The notes beneath the pieces were generated by a model, which saw only the letters and a list, made by a program, of their open reading frames with translations, made no database searches and was not told where the DNA came from. The translations under genes and the position numbers were made by a program. From Gemmatimonadales bacterium (GTDB lineage Bacteria > Gemmatimonadota > Gemmatimonadetes > Gemmatimonadales > JACORV01): a stretch of DNA of 39,365 nucleotides. This document shows positions 26,946 to 35,891 of this stretch, piece after piece (the stretch's first letter is position 1; every line of letters starts with the position of its first letter). Location: contig DATJUT010000058.1 in NCBI GenBank assembly GCA_035502185.1, positions 1 to 39,365 of the forward strand, written 5' to 3'.

Positions 26946-28952
26946 TCAGTACCCCGGGTTCTGCGGGAACGCCGACACGCCGCCGGCCGTGTTGTCGATC
27001 TGGGTCTGCGGGACCGGCCGCAGGTCGTGCTTCGCCGCGTTGAAGAAGCCGCCGTGCGCGGGCGAGGCCTCGAAGTTGTCGTCCGGGATGCGGTGCCACA
27101 GGCCGGTGCGGGCGAGGTCGAACCAGCGCTGGTACTCGCCGATCAGCTCGCGCCCGCGCTCGTCCAGGATCCACTCGAGATCGATCGTGGCCGGCATGTG
27201 CGTCGCATCCATGATCAGGATCTTGTTGGCGTTCTCCGTGGCCGCCGAGCAGCCGTGGCTGATCTGGCAGTCCGCGGCACGCAGCCGCACCGGCGTGACT
27301 TCCGTCAGGATCGCTCCCTGAGTGCCCGTGCAGGTTGCATTGCCGTACGCGGCCGCGCAGGCGGCCTCGGCCGCGATCAGGTAGACGTCAGCGAGGCGCA
27401 GGACCGGAATGTCCCGGCCGCCGTCCTGGTTGTTGAAGTCCGGCCGCTGATCGTCCTGCAGCTTCTTGATCGTCGGGTAGCGGAACCAGTCGTACTGACC
27501 GATCACGGTTTGGACCGGACACGGTTCCGCGGCACATGGCTCGACGACCGCGTACTTCCGCGCCTGGCGGCTGGTCTGCGAGCAGGCTCCATTGGCACCC
27601 GTGCAGGAGGCGGCGCCGTCGAGGACGTACCCCGGCTGGAACATCGCCGTGTCACCGAGGGCGAAGGCCTGGCCGTTGGTGCAGGCGGTGCCGCCGAACG
27701 TCGGCAGGAACGAGCAGTTGTTCGCCGCCACGCTGTAACCGGCCAACCGGCCGGCGCCCTGGGTCTGGTAGCAGGCGCCGGTGGTCGTGGCGTTGGCGTA
27801 CCAGACGCTCTGGAACGTGCCGTCATAGCGGCTGTCGAGCACGGTCGCGTGCGTCGAATCCGTCCAGCGTTGCCACAGGTTCCGGGCATACAACGTGGGG
27901 CGGCCGCGGCGGAACGCACGGCCGTTGTTGCAGTCGCGCTCCATGCCCTGACGATCGTCGTAGAACGAGAGCCAGTACACGAAGTCCGTGTTGCCGTTGC
28001 CGATCGCGTATTGGCCGGCCACCGCCGAGAACTGGACCGACCAGATCAGCTCCGAGTTGTTCTCGCTGCCGGGAAGGTTGCAGTACGACCCCGGTCCGCG
28101 AGCGCCCATCCGGGTGCAGAAGTTGTCCTCGTAGACCGGCAGCAGCGAGTACGTGCCGCTGGCGATCACGCTGTCGGCCTCGGCCTTCGCCCCGGCGAAG
28201 TCGGTCGCGGACGTCGCACCCGCCTCGCGCAGGAACGCGGGGGGACTGGTCAGGAACTGGACGACGCCACTGGCCTGCTCGTACGGGTACGGATGGTACG
28301 CGCGGGTCAGCAGGACCTTCGCCAGGAGCGCCTGGGCCGCGCCCTTCGTCGCCCGGCCCTGGTTGTTCTGCACGGCCGGAAGCGCGGCGATGGCGTCCCT
28401 GAGGTCCTGGACGATCAGCAGGTAGATCGAGTCCACGGGCGAGCGGTGTGCCGAGGTGAGCACGCCCTGGGACTCGAGCGTGGAGAGCGGCGCGGCCCCG
28501 TACATCCGGACGACCATGAAGTAATCCAGGGCCCGGAGGAACTTCGCCTCGCCGACGCGCGTCGCCTTCGTCACGGGATCCATGTCGGTGACGGCCGGAG
28601 CCCGGTTGATCACCGCGTTGGAGCTGTTGATGGCGCGGTAGAAGGCGACCCACGGGTACTGGAAGATCGGTTCGGCGGCGTTCAGCCCGCCGGCGTAGGT
28701 GTCGATGTACTTGTAGTTGGGCTGGTCGCCGGTGGTCCCGAGGTCGGTGCCGTATTCGGTCGTGGTCAGGGCCTCCTCGCGTCCCCAGAACCCGCGCTGC
28801 AGCGAGTAGTCGCCCATCACGGCGGCGTCCAGGCCCGCGCCCGACGCGAAGTACTGGGTGGTGACGTTCCCGACCAGTCTCTCTTTGAGATCCACACAGG
28901 CGGTGAGTCCCGCGAGAGCCAGTCCCAGGAGGATGTATGTCTGTTTCTTCAT
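26946..28952 (-). CDS. susD: SusD/RagB-like surface glycan-binding lipoprotein, enlarged and Cys-rich
   Basis: Binds oligosaccharide at the cell surface and lids the SusC-type transporter. Its 668 residues exceed the usual 500-570. The lipobox GLTAC gives lipid Cys C19. The SusD fold is recognisable by YPWVAFYRAINSSNAVINR, GEAKFLRALDYFMVVRMYG, GRATKGAAQALLAKVLL, DIPVLRLADVYLIAAEA and the C-terminal ERGRELIGEYQRWFDLARTG. Fourteen further Cys lie between residues 279 and 568, densest at 390-480. That stretch looks like an inserted, Gly/Ser/Thr-rich, disulphide-bonded loop region. The ATG at 28952 has GAGG upstream, and the gene follows susC by 28 bases. Ligand, inferred from neighbours, is glucuronoxylan oligomers. 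Confidence 0.93.
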   Translation of the reverse strand: MKKQTYILLGLALAGLTACVDLKERLVGNVTTQYFASGAGLDAAVMGDYSLQRGFWGREEALTTTEYGTDLGTTGDQPNYKYIDTYAGGLNAAEPIFQYPWVAFYRAINSSNAVINRAPAVTDMDPVTKATRVGEAKFLRALDYFMVVRMYGAAPLSTLESQGVLTSAHRSPVDSIYLLIVQDLRDAIAALPAVQNNQGRATKGAAQALLAKVLLTRAYHPYPYEQASGVVQFLTSPPAFLREAGATSATDFAGAKAEADSVIASGTYSLLPVYEDNFCTRMGARGPGSYCNLPGSENNSELIWSVQFSAVAGQYAIGNGNTDFVYWLSFYDDRQGMERDCNNGRAFRRGRPTLYARNLWQRWTDSTHATVLDSRYDGTFQSVWYANATTTGACYQTQGAGRLAGYSVAANNCSFLPTFGGTACTNGQAFALGDTAMFQPGYVLDGAASCTGANGACSQTSRQARKYAVVEPCAAEPCPVQTVIGQYDWFRYPTIKKLQDDQRPDFNNQDGGRDIPVLRLADVYLIAAEAACAAAYGNATCTGTQGAILTEVTPVRLRAADCQISHGCSAATENANKILIMDATHMPATIDLEWILDERGRELIGEYQRWFDLARTGLWHRIPDDNFEASPAHGGFFNAAKHDLRPVPQTQIDNTAGGVSAFPQNPGY

Positions 28953-28980
28953 GGTCAGCCTCGGTTCAGGTGGTCTCGCG

Positions 28981-31900
28981 CTAGAAGCCCAGGGTCGCGC
29001 CGACGAGCACGGTGCGGTAGCTCGGCGGACCGTTGGCGCTGCCGTTCTCGGGATCGTACCCGTAGTAGCTGGTGAACACCCACGGATCCTGGGCCTCGAC
29101 GTAGACCCGCATGGAGCTGATGCCCCGCACGTGCCGCACCAGCGACTTGGGCAGCGCGTACCCGAGGGTGATGTTGCGCACCCGCCAGTGCGTCCCGATC
29201 CGGTAGCCCGGCGCGGCATAGGCGCCGCCGTTGCCGGCGTCGTCGAACGTCGGCTGCTGACGCCCGGCGCTGGGGGACCACCACACGTTGCAGTTCGGGA
29301 TGGCGGCCTGCTGCGCCCCCGTGATGCCCGGCGGGGGATCGTACTTCGTCGGGTCCGGGCCGCCGTCGCACCGCTCGGGCGTCCAGTACTGGACGTTCAG
29401 GTCGTTGTAGCGGTCGAACAGGTTCTGGCCGATCCTGAACCCGTCCCGGAAGGTGTAGCCGATGCGCCCCTGGAGCAGGAACGAGAGGTCGAACGCGCCC
29501 CAGGTGACGCGGTTGTAGACGCTGGCGATCAGCCGCGGGTACGTGTTGCCCGTGATCACCCGGTCGAACCCGTCGATCTTGCCGTCGCCGTTGAGGTCGG
29601 CGACCCGGATGTCGCCCGGCTTCTCCCCGTACTGCCGGGCGAGCGCGGAGTCGGCGAGCTGCCAGATGCCGATCATCTTGACGTCGTAGTAGACCTGGTG
29701 CAGCGGATCGCCGGACGCGATCGTGCCCAGGCTCACCGGCTGGCCGATGAACCAGCGGTCGGCGACGTCGTCGCCGACGCCGCCCGTGAGGCTGATGATG
29801 TAGTTCTGGTTGTGCGAGAAGCTGAAGTCCGTCGTCCACCGCGGGCCGTTGTGCTCCCCGGTCAGGTTGACGGTCGTGAAGGTCAGCTCCCAGCCGGCGT
29901 TCCCCGTCTTCCCGATGTTCTGGAGCGTCGAGGTGAAGCCGGTGGAGGCGGGCAGCGACCGCGTGAGCAGCAGGTCGCTGGTCTTCTCCCGGTAGATGTC
30001 GAACGTGCCGCTCACCCGGTTGTTCAGGATGCCGAAGTCGGTGCCGAAATCGAACTGGGTCGTCTTCTCCCACACGAGGTTCGGATTCGGGATCGAGCCC
30101 GGCACGTACCCGTTGGCGGTCGCGCTGCCGAAGTTGTAGAAGGTCTGGCTCAGGCTGCCTTCGGTCTGGTACGGGTTGATGGACGAGTTCCCGGTCTTGC
30201 CGAGGCTGGCCCGCAGTTTCAGGCCGGAGATCAGGTCCGAGGCGATGGGCAACCGCTTCATGAACGGCTCGTCGCCGATCTGCCAGCTCACGCCGGCCGA
30301 CGGGAAGAACGCGAACTGGTGCCCGGGCGCCAGGACGCTGGCGCCGTCCTCACGCCCCGTCACCGTGAAGCTGTACCGGTTCTTGAACGTGTAGTTGACG
30401 CGCCCCATCCACGAGCGGGTCGCCGTCGTGCTGTAGCTGCTGACCGGCGGCTGCGGCGCCGAGCCCGTGCCGAGGTTGTACCAGAGCTGATAGTCGTAGG
30501 GCAGAGTCTTGGCGGACGCGGAGTCGGACTGGAAGCGGGTGGTGGTGATGCTGTACAGCCCGGTCGCGTCCACCTTGTGGTTTTCGTGGGCCCAGTTCCA
30601 CGTCACGATGTTGTCCAGCGTGAGGCGGAAGTTCTCCCGGGCCGCGAGCCCCGCCTGGGCGTTGCCGACCGGGTTGCCACCGTTGACCGTCGTGTTCGCA
30701 CCCTGGAACTGGCCGTCGCTGAAGTTCTGGAGGTCAGGTCCGAAATTGAGGCGGTAGCCGAACCCGGCGGGCAGCGTCAGCTCGGCGAACAGCGAGCCGA
30801 ACAACCGGTCGGTGATGTCCTGGCGGATGAAGGCCTGCTCCTCGCGCAGCGGATTCACCCGCAGCGGATCGCCCGTGGGCAGCTGATTCAGGGTGCAGAC
30901 GCTGCACAGCGTGCCGTACGGCGTCCCGGCGCTGTCGTAGGGCGCGCCGAGGGAGCTGTTGGCGAGCGCCTCGCTCCAGACCGAATTGTCGCCGCCGATG
31001 TCCGCCACCGAGCGCGATCCGGTGGCCGTGGCGCCGAGCCGCAGGCGCCCGAAGGTGTTCTCGAAGCTGATCGTGCCGGCGTACTGCTTGTACCCCTGCC
31101 CGACCGTGATGCCGGTCTGGTTGAGGTACGTGCCCGACAGCGACAGCCGCGCGTTGCCCGACACCGAGTTGTAGCTCAGGCGGTGCTGCTGCTGGCTGCC
31201 GTTGCGGTAGATCGCCCGCTGCCAGTCCGTCCCCGTGACGCATCCCGGATGCAGGGCCTGCCACGTGGTCGTGCCGGCCGCCGTCGTGTCGGGCAGGCCG
31301 GTGACGGGGTTGGTCTTCACGTTCAGGGCGCAGTAGGCGACCAGCTTGTTGTCGTACGCCCACGTGGCGGTCTGGTTGGCCAGGCGCGCCGCGTCGATCC
31401 GCTCCTGCGCGAGCTGTGGGCCGTTCATCAGGTCCACGAAGTGCAGGGCCGAGGAGCCGCCGTACTGGAAGTCGTAGCTGATGCTCGAGGTGCCGCCGCC
31501 CGCCCCCGCCTCGCCGCGGTTCGTCGTGATCAGGATCACGCCGTTCGCGCCGCGCGAGCCGTAGGGCGCCGTCGCCGAGGCGTCCTTCAGCACCTCGATC
31601 GAGGCGATCTGGGCGGGGTTGAAGTCCTCGATCCCGCCCCCCACCAGCGGCACGCCGTCGATCACGTACAGCGGCTGGTTGTTCGCCGTGATGGACCGGA
31701 CGCCGCGGATGGTGACGTTCATCGCCGCCCCGGGGCGGTACCCGCTGCTCACGACGTCCACGCCCGCCACGCGCGCCTGCAGCAGCTGCGCCGGGTTGGG
31801 CAGCGGAACGTCTCGCAGCTCGGTGAGGTTCAGCTGCGCGATGGAGCCCGTCAGCTCGCGCCGCTCCTGCTCGCCGTAGGCGGTCGCGACGATGCCCTCG

Positions 31901-32220
31901 AGCTGCACCGGCGCCGAGACCATCTGGAAGTTCAGGGTGTCGGTCTGGTCACGCGCGACGGTGACACTCTGCGTCAGGGGCGCATAGCCCAGATACCGCG
32001 ACCGCACCTGCCGCGCGCCGGCGGGCACCTGCTCGATCAGATACACACCCGAGGCGTTGGTGAAGACGGTACGGTTGGTGCCGATGACGGCGACGCTCGC
32101 CCCCGCGAGCGCCCGCCCGTCCTCGGCCGCCGTCACGGTGCCGGTGAGCCGACCGACGTTCTGCGCACTGGCGTTGGCCCCCACGCTCAGAGCGGCTAGG
32201 ACCAGTATCCATTGTCTCAT
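28981..32220 (-). CDS. susC: SusC/RagA TonB-dependent outer-membrane transporter
   Basis: TonB-powered importer of oligosaccharides across the outer membrane, working with the SusD lipoprotein. Its 1079 residues comprise a signal peptide (WILVLAALSVGANASAQ), a carboxypeptidase-regulatory-like beta-sandwich (about 22-100), a plug domain (about 120-235) and a 22-strand barrel ending in an aromatic residue (GATLGF). The plug has the RagA signatures VTIRGVRSITANNQPLYVIDG and IASIEVLKDASATAPYGSRGANGVI. Six Cys occur in barrel loops (for example LCSVC), echoing the Cys-rich SusD. The ATG at 32220 directly follows a TAG and has GGGAGG 8 bases upstream. First gene of the long operon, behind a promoter at 32363-32390 and an operator-like repeat at 32336-32350. 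Confidence 0.96.
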   Translation of the reverse strand: MRQWILVLAALSVGANASAQNVGRLTGTVTAAEDGRALAGASVAVIGTNRTVFTNASGVYLIEQVPAGARQVRSRYLGYAPLTQSVTVARDQTDTLNFQMVSAPVQLEGIVATAYGEQERRELTGSIAQLNLTELRDVPLPNPAQLLQARVAGVDVVSSGYRPGAAMNVTIRGVRSITANNQPLYVIDGVPLVGGGIEDFNPAQIASIEVLKDASATAPYGSRGANGVILITTNRGEAGAGGGTSSISYDFQYGGSSALHFVDLMNGPQLAQERIDAARLANQTATWAYDNKLVAYCALNVKTNPVTGLPDTTAAGTTTWQALHPGCVTGTDWQRAIYRNGSQQQHRLSYNSVSGNARLSLSGTYLNQTGITVGQGYKQYAGTISFENTFGRLRLGATATGSRSVADIGGDNSVWSEALANSSLGAPYDSAGTPYGTLCSVCTLNQLPTGDPLRVNPLREEQAFIRQDITDRLFGSLFAELTLPAGFGYRLNFGPDLQNFSDGQFQGANTTVNGGNPVGNAQAGLAARENFRLTLDNIVTWNWAHENHKVDATGLYSITTTRFQSDSASAKTLPYDYQLWYNLGTGSAPQPPVSSYSTTATRSWMGRVNYTFKNRYSFTVTGREDGASVLAPGHQFAFFPSAGVSWQIGDEPFMKRLPIASDLISGLKLRASLGKTGNSSINPYQTEGSLSQTFYNFGSATANGYVPGSIPNPNLVWEKTTQFDFGTDFGILNNRVSGTFDIYREKTSDLLLTRSLPASTGFTSTLQNIGKTGNAGWELTFTTVNLTGEHNGPRWTTDFSFSHNQNYIISLTGGVGDDVADRWFIGQPVSLGTIASGDPLHQVYYDVKMIGIWQLADSALARQYGEKPGDIRVADLNGDGKIDGFDRVITGNTYPRLIASVYNRVTWGAFDLSFLLQGRIGYTFRDGFRIGQNLFDRYNDLNVQYWTPERCDGGPDPTKYDPPPGITGAQQAAIPNCNVWWSPSAGRQQPTFDDAGNGGAYAAPGYRIGTHWRVRNITLGYALPKSLVRHVRGISSMRVYVEAQDPWVFTSYYGYDPENGSANGPPSYRTVLVGATLGF

Positions 32221-32335
32221 CTAGGGACCCTCCCGAGGGACGTCACGATGGGAGATGGCGCGCGCCGCGTCCGGCTCCGCCGCCACGGCCCGGCCACCAC
32301 CCGGTCACGCACAATCCGGATAGCGCCAGTTATCG

Positions 32336-32350
32336 GGTGATAAGATCACC
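32336..32350. promoter_or_regulatory. Operator-like inverted repeat upstream of susC
   Basis: GGTGAT-AAG-ATCACC is a perfect 6-bp inverted repeat with a 3-base centre. It overlaps a second repeat TTATC-gggt-GATAA (32330-32343). It lies just after the start point predicted from the promoter at 32363-32390, the classic place for a repressor roadblock. Fourteen of 15 bases recur at 37191-37205. The half-site spacing suits a GntR/FCD dimer. Confidence 0.65.
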
Positions 32351-32362
32351 ATACGGGCCATC

Positions 32363-32390
32363 ATACTACGCGCCACCAGGCCGCTGTCAA
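32363..32390 (-). promoter_or_regulatory. Sigma70-type promoter of the susC operon
   Basis: On the minus strand, consensus TTGACA (32385-32390) is followed after 16 bases by TAGTAT (32363-32368). The surrounding AT-rich patch stands out in this GC-rich window. The expected start point is near 32356, giving a leader of about 135 bases to the susC ATG. The rest of the gap, 32221-32335, shows no further clear signal except the GGGAGG ribosome site. Confidence 0.7.
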
Positions 32391-32452
32391 GAAATCTCCG
32401 GAGCGGCCCGGTCCCCGCTGCCCCGGGAAGCCCGACGGGACGGGTCGGGTTA

Positions 32453-32470
32453 CGGCGCGACGCCGCGCCG
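32453..32470 (-). terminator. Stem-loop downstream of xylA
   Basis: CGGCGCG and CGCGCCG form a 7-bp stem around a 4-base loop, about 34 bases after the xylA stop. A second weaker stem (CCCGAC/GTCGGG) lies at 32431-32449. Neither is followed by a T-run. They may end the upstream transcript before the susC promoter. Confidence 0.35.
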
Positions 32471-32503
32471 GCCCACACGAACCGCGGCACGGCGCGGCGA
32501 AGC

Positions 32504-33685
32504 TCAGCGCACCCCCAGCAGCAGCTCGGTCGTGAGCTGGTCGAGCCGCTCGTAGGCGTAGCCGCGGGCGCGCAGCGTCGGAAGGTCGAACCGCTCGGCC
32601 TTGAGCGCGGCTGCCCGCTCCGGGCTGAAGGCCGTCCGGCCCGCGCCCGCCGCGCCGCGGGTCCGCAGCTCGCCCAGCAGCTGCTGGATCTCGGCGTCCT
32701 TCGCGAACCGCTCCGCCTTGTCCTTGAGGATCAGGTAGGTGCGCATCGAGCCCAGGGCGAAGTCCCACACCCCGGCCTCGTCCTCGGTCCGGTAGGCGTG
32801 GCTGTCGAAGTGCCGCATCCCGGGCCAGCGCGCGTCCTCGAGCAGCTTCACCAGGAAGAACGCGGCGCGCGGATCGTCGCTGCCGAACCGCAGGTCCTGG
32901 TCGAAGCGGCCCGGCTTCTGTCCGTTGAGGTCGATGTGGAACAGCTTGCCCGCCTCGAGCGCCTGCGCCACGCCGTGCGAGAAGTCGAGCCCCGCCATCT
33001 GCTCGTGCGCCACCTCCGGATTGAGCCCCACCATCTCGGGGTGGTCGAGCGTGTAGAGGAACGCCAGCATGTGGCCGGTGGTGGGCAGGTAGATGTCGCC
33101 CCGCGGCTCGTTCGGCTTCGCCTCGAGCGCGAACCGGAGCGCGTACTTCTGCGAGCGGGCGTAGTCGCACAGGAAGTTGAGCGCCTCGCGGAACCACTTC
33201 AGCGCCGTGCCCGGGTCCTTGGCCGCATTGGTCTCGCTGCCCTCGCGGCCGCCCCAGAACACGTAGGTCTCCGCACCGAGCTCCACGCCGAGGTCCATCG
33301 CGGCCATGGTCTTCTGCAACGCGTAGGCGCGCACCTTCGCGTCGTTGCTGGTGAAGGCACCGTCGCGGAACACCGGGTCGCCGAACAGGTTGGTGGTCGC
33401 CATCGGGACCTTCATGCCGCTCGCCGCGAGCGCGGCCTTGAACTCGCGCACGATCCGGTCCCGGTCGGCCGCCGTCGCGCCCTGCGGCACCAGGTCGTTG
33501 TCGTGCAGGTTGACGCCGTAGGCGCCGAGCTCCGCCAGCTGCTCCACGATGCGCACCGGCGCCAGCGGTGCGCGTACCGGGTCGCCGAACGGATCGCGCC
33601 CCGTGTTGCCCACCGTCCACAGGCCGAACGTGAAGTGGTGCTCGGGGCGGGGTGTGAACGCGTCCTGCGGGGCCTTCGGACTCAT
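32504..33685 (-). CDS. xylA: Xylose isomerase, class I (actinobacterial-type length)
   Basis: Converts D-xylose to D-xylulose in the cytoplasm. Its 393 residues fit class I enzymes (about 390) rather than the 440-residue class II common in other Gram-negatives. The active site aligns with Streptomyces XylA at a constant offset of +7: H61 and D64 (HDNDLVP), W144, E188, K190, E224, H227, D252, D262, D264 and D294, so all metal ligands are present. The ATG at 33685 overlaps the GH67 stop (ATGA) with GAGGAGA upstream, so translation is coupled to the alpha-glucuronidase. No xylulokinase gene lies in the window, so the next step must be encoded elsewhere. Confidence 0.96.
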   Translation of the reverse strand: MSPKAPQDAFTPRPEHHFTFGLWTVGNTGRDPFGDPVRAPLAPVRIVEQLAELGAYGVNLHDNDLVPQGATAADRDRIVREFKAALAASGMKVPMATTNLFGDPVFRDGAFTSNDAKVRAYALQKTMAAMDLGVELGAETYVFWGGREGSETNAAKDPGTALKWFREALNFLCDYARSQKYALRFALEAKPNEPRGDIYLPTTGHMLAFLYTLDHPEMVGLNPEVAHEQMAGLDFSHGVAQALEAGKLFHIDLNGQKPGRFDQDLRFGSDDPRAAFFLVKLLEDARWPGMRHFDSHAYRTEDEAGVWDFALGSMRTYLILKDKAERFAKDAEIQQLLGELRTRGAAGAGRTAFSPERAAALKAERFDLPTLRARGYAYERLDQLTTELLLGVR

Positions 33686-35880
33686 GGCGTCTCCTCGATG
33701 GCGGGGCAGCGCGGCTTGTGGACGTCGGCCGGGCAGCCGAGCCGCTGGTAGAACTCCAGGGGATGCCGGGGCGGCTCGTACCCCGGCGGGATCGGCAGAT
33801 CGGAGAAGCGTTGCCACCAGCTCACCGAGGCGTCGCGCCACCAGCGCGCCTCGGCCGCCTGGATCCCGAGGTACGTGCGCACGGAATCGAACCGCTCGGT
33901 GTCCAGCCGCCCCGCCAGCGAGTCCCAGGTGGCCTGCATCCAGCGGACGGTGTCGATCCCCATCTGGTAGTGGCGCAGCAGCTCCTCCCACAGCGTGCGG
34001 CCGGAGCGCAGCCGCGCCGTCCACGGCACGTGGTGGAACCAGAGCAGCAGATTCTCCGGCACCGAGTCGAGGCTGGCGAACCGCTGCCGGAGCGGCGGGA
34101 AGTACTGCCGCACGGCGTTGCTGCCCGCCGGCGTGCGGTCGAAGCCCACGCCCGCGCTGTCGGCGCGCGCGAAGTACACCGGCATCCAGTCGGGGCGGCC
34201 GCCGGAGACCCACGGCCCGGGTCCGTAGTGGTGCTCGTAGGCCATCTGGTGGGCGAGCCCGAGCGGGGTCATGTAGTTCACCACCGCCTCGCGCGAGGCG
34301 AGCATCATCGCGGTGACCGGCCGCACGACGGCCGTGTCGTTCGAGAAGGTCGCGCGGACCCACTCCTCCGCGACGGCCGCCGCCGAGAGGCCGGGGTCCC
34401 AGGCCAGGCGGCCGAGCGCGTACCAGTTCGCCTGGTTGAAGATCGAGCCGCACCAGTTCCGGTCGGCGCCGACGTTCGCCACCCCGGCGACCCCCGTGAG
34501 CCGGTGGGAGAACAGCGAGCCGTCCACCACCCGGGCCACCGTGGAGCCCGGGCCGCGCGCGTACGTGTCGGCGTCCAGGACCTCCCGCCACATCGTGCCG
34601 AGGTACGCCAGGTGCGTGTCCTGGCCGAGGTACTCCTTGGTGACCTGCAGCTCGAGCATCAGGGGCGTGCGGGGCATCGCGCCGAACAGCGGATGGAACG
34701 GCTCGCGCGGCTGGAAGTCGAGCGGGCCGTTCTTCACCTGGATCAGGACGTTGGGGCGGAACTTCCCGTCGAGCGGCACGAACTCGTCGTACGCCTGCAT
34801 CACCCGGTCGGTCGGCACCGCGCTGCTGTAGACGAACGCGCGCCAGATCACCACGCCGCCGTGGGGAGCGAGCGCGGCGGCGAGCAGGTTCGCCCCGTCG
34901 GCGTGCGACCGGTGGTAGTCCTGCGGGCCGGGCTCGCCCTCCGAGTTGGCCTTGACCAGGAAGCCGCCGAAGTCGGGTATCACCCGGTAGATCTCGTCCG
35001 CCTTCGCCCTCCACCACGCCTGCACCGCGGTGTCGAGCGGGTCCGCCGTGCCGAGCCCGCCGATGTCCACCGGGGCGCTGAACCGCGCCGCGAGGAACAC
35101 CCGGATCCCGTAGGGCCGGAAGACGCCGGCCAGGGCGGCCGTCTTGGCCAGGTACGCCGCGGTGAGGAAGCGGGGGTCGCCGTTGACGTTGTTCAGCGCC
35201 ACCGCGTTGATGCCGATCGAGGCGTCGGCCCGCGCGTAATCGCGGTAGCGCGGCGTCAGGTACTCGGGGAGGCTGTTCCACGCCCACAGCGACGCGCCCG
35301 CGTAGCCGCGCGTCACCGACCCGTCGGCGTTGTCCCAGTGGTCGAGCATCCTGAGGCGGACCCGGGGCGCGGCGACGACGGCGAGGTGCTCGAGCGACTG
35401 GTGGGTCTGGATCAGCCGCAGCAGCTGGAACGCGCCGTACAGCGCGCCGACGTCGCGGTTGGCGGCGATCACGATGACGGGCCGCGCCCCCAGGTGTACG
35501 GCCCGGAGCACGTAGCCCTCGTCCCCGGCGCGGGCGAGATCCGCGTCCAGCCGGAGGGAGGCGATCGCCGGCGAGCCGGCCGGCGTGCCCACCAGGACGG
35601 TGCCGTCGCCGGAGACGGTGCGCGCCGGGCGCACCGGCCTCCCGAGCAGGCCTCCGAGCCCGCGCGTCAACTCGTTCCGCGCCGCGCGCAGGGTGGGGGA
35701 GTCGCCGGCCACGACCAGCGCGGTGAGGTCGCGCCGGTACTCGCCGAGACGCGCGGTGTCGTCCACCACGCGGTAGCGCAGCCACAGCTCGTAGCCGTCC
35801 TCGGCGCTCGGGCGCGGGCCGGTGCTCGCCAGCAGGGCGCAGGCCAGGATGACGGGGAGCCAGCGCGCGGGTCCGCGCAT
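33682..35880 (-). CDS. Secreted GH67 alpha-glucuronidase
   Basis: Releases (4-O-methyl)glucuronate from the non-reducing end of aldouronic acids made by xylanase. Its 732 residues begin with a signal peptide ([15 protein letters not shown]), implying a periplasmic enzyme, whereas GH67 of Gram-positives is intracellular. The N-terminal domain is followed by the catalytic barrel with acid E314 (ANSEGEPGP) and base pair D388 ([10 protein letters not shown]) and E416 (VTKEYLGQ). The spacing (74 and 28 residues) is like that of characterised GH67 enzymes (E292, D365, E393 in the Cellvibrio enzyme, as recalled). Other marks are [16 protein letters not shown] and [15 protein letters not shown]. The ATG at 35880 has GAGGA upstream, 11 bases after the dehydratase stop. 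Confidence 0.95.
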   Translation of the reverse strand: MRGPARWLPVILACALLASTGPRPSAEDGYELWLRYRVVDDTARLGEYRRDLTALVVAGDSPTLRAARNELTRGLGGLLGRPVRPARTVSGDGTVLVGTPAGSPAIASLRLDADLARAGDEGYVLRAVHLGARPVIVIAANRDVGALYGAFQLLRLIQTHQSLEHLAVVAAPRVRLRMLDHWDNADGSVTRGYAGASLWAWNSLPEYLTPRYRDYARADASIGINAVALNNVNGDPRFLTAAYLAKTAALAGVFRPYGIRVFLAARFSAPVDIGGLGTADPLDTAVQAWWRAKADEIYRVIPDFGGFLVKANSEGEPGPQDYHRSHADGANLLAAALAPHGGVVIWRAFVYSSAVPTDRVMQAYDEFVPLDGKFRPNVLIQVKNGPLDFQPREPFHPLFGAMPRTPLMLELQVTKEYLGQDTHLAYLGTMWREVLDADTYARGPGSTVARVVDGSLFSHRLTGVAGVANVGADRNWCGSIFNQANWYALGRLAWDPGLSAAAVAEEWVRATFSNDTAVVRPVTAMMLASREAVVNYMTPLGLAHQMAYEHHYGPGPWVSGGRPDWMPVYFARADSAGVGFDRTPAGSNAVRQYFPPLRQRFASLDSVPENLLLWFHHVPWTARLRSGRTLWEELLRHYQMGIDTVRWMQATWDSLAGRLDTERFDSVRTYLGIQAAEARWWRDASVSWWQRFSDLPIPPGYEPPRHPLEFYQRLGCPADVHKPRCPAIEETP

Positions 35881-35891
35881 CGGCGCGTTCC

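Noticed and set aside
28858-32199. 1113-codon plus-strand frame antisense to susC
   Set aside because: Composition of a GC shadow (Val/Arg/Gly/Asp-rich); susC is unmistakable on the other strand.
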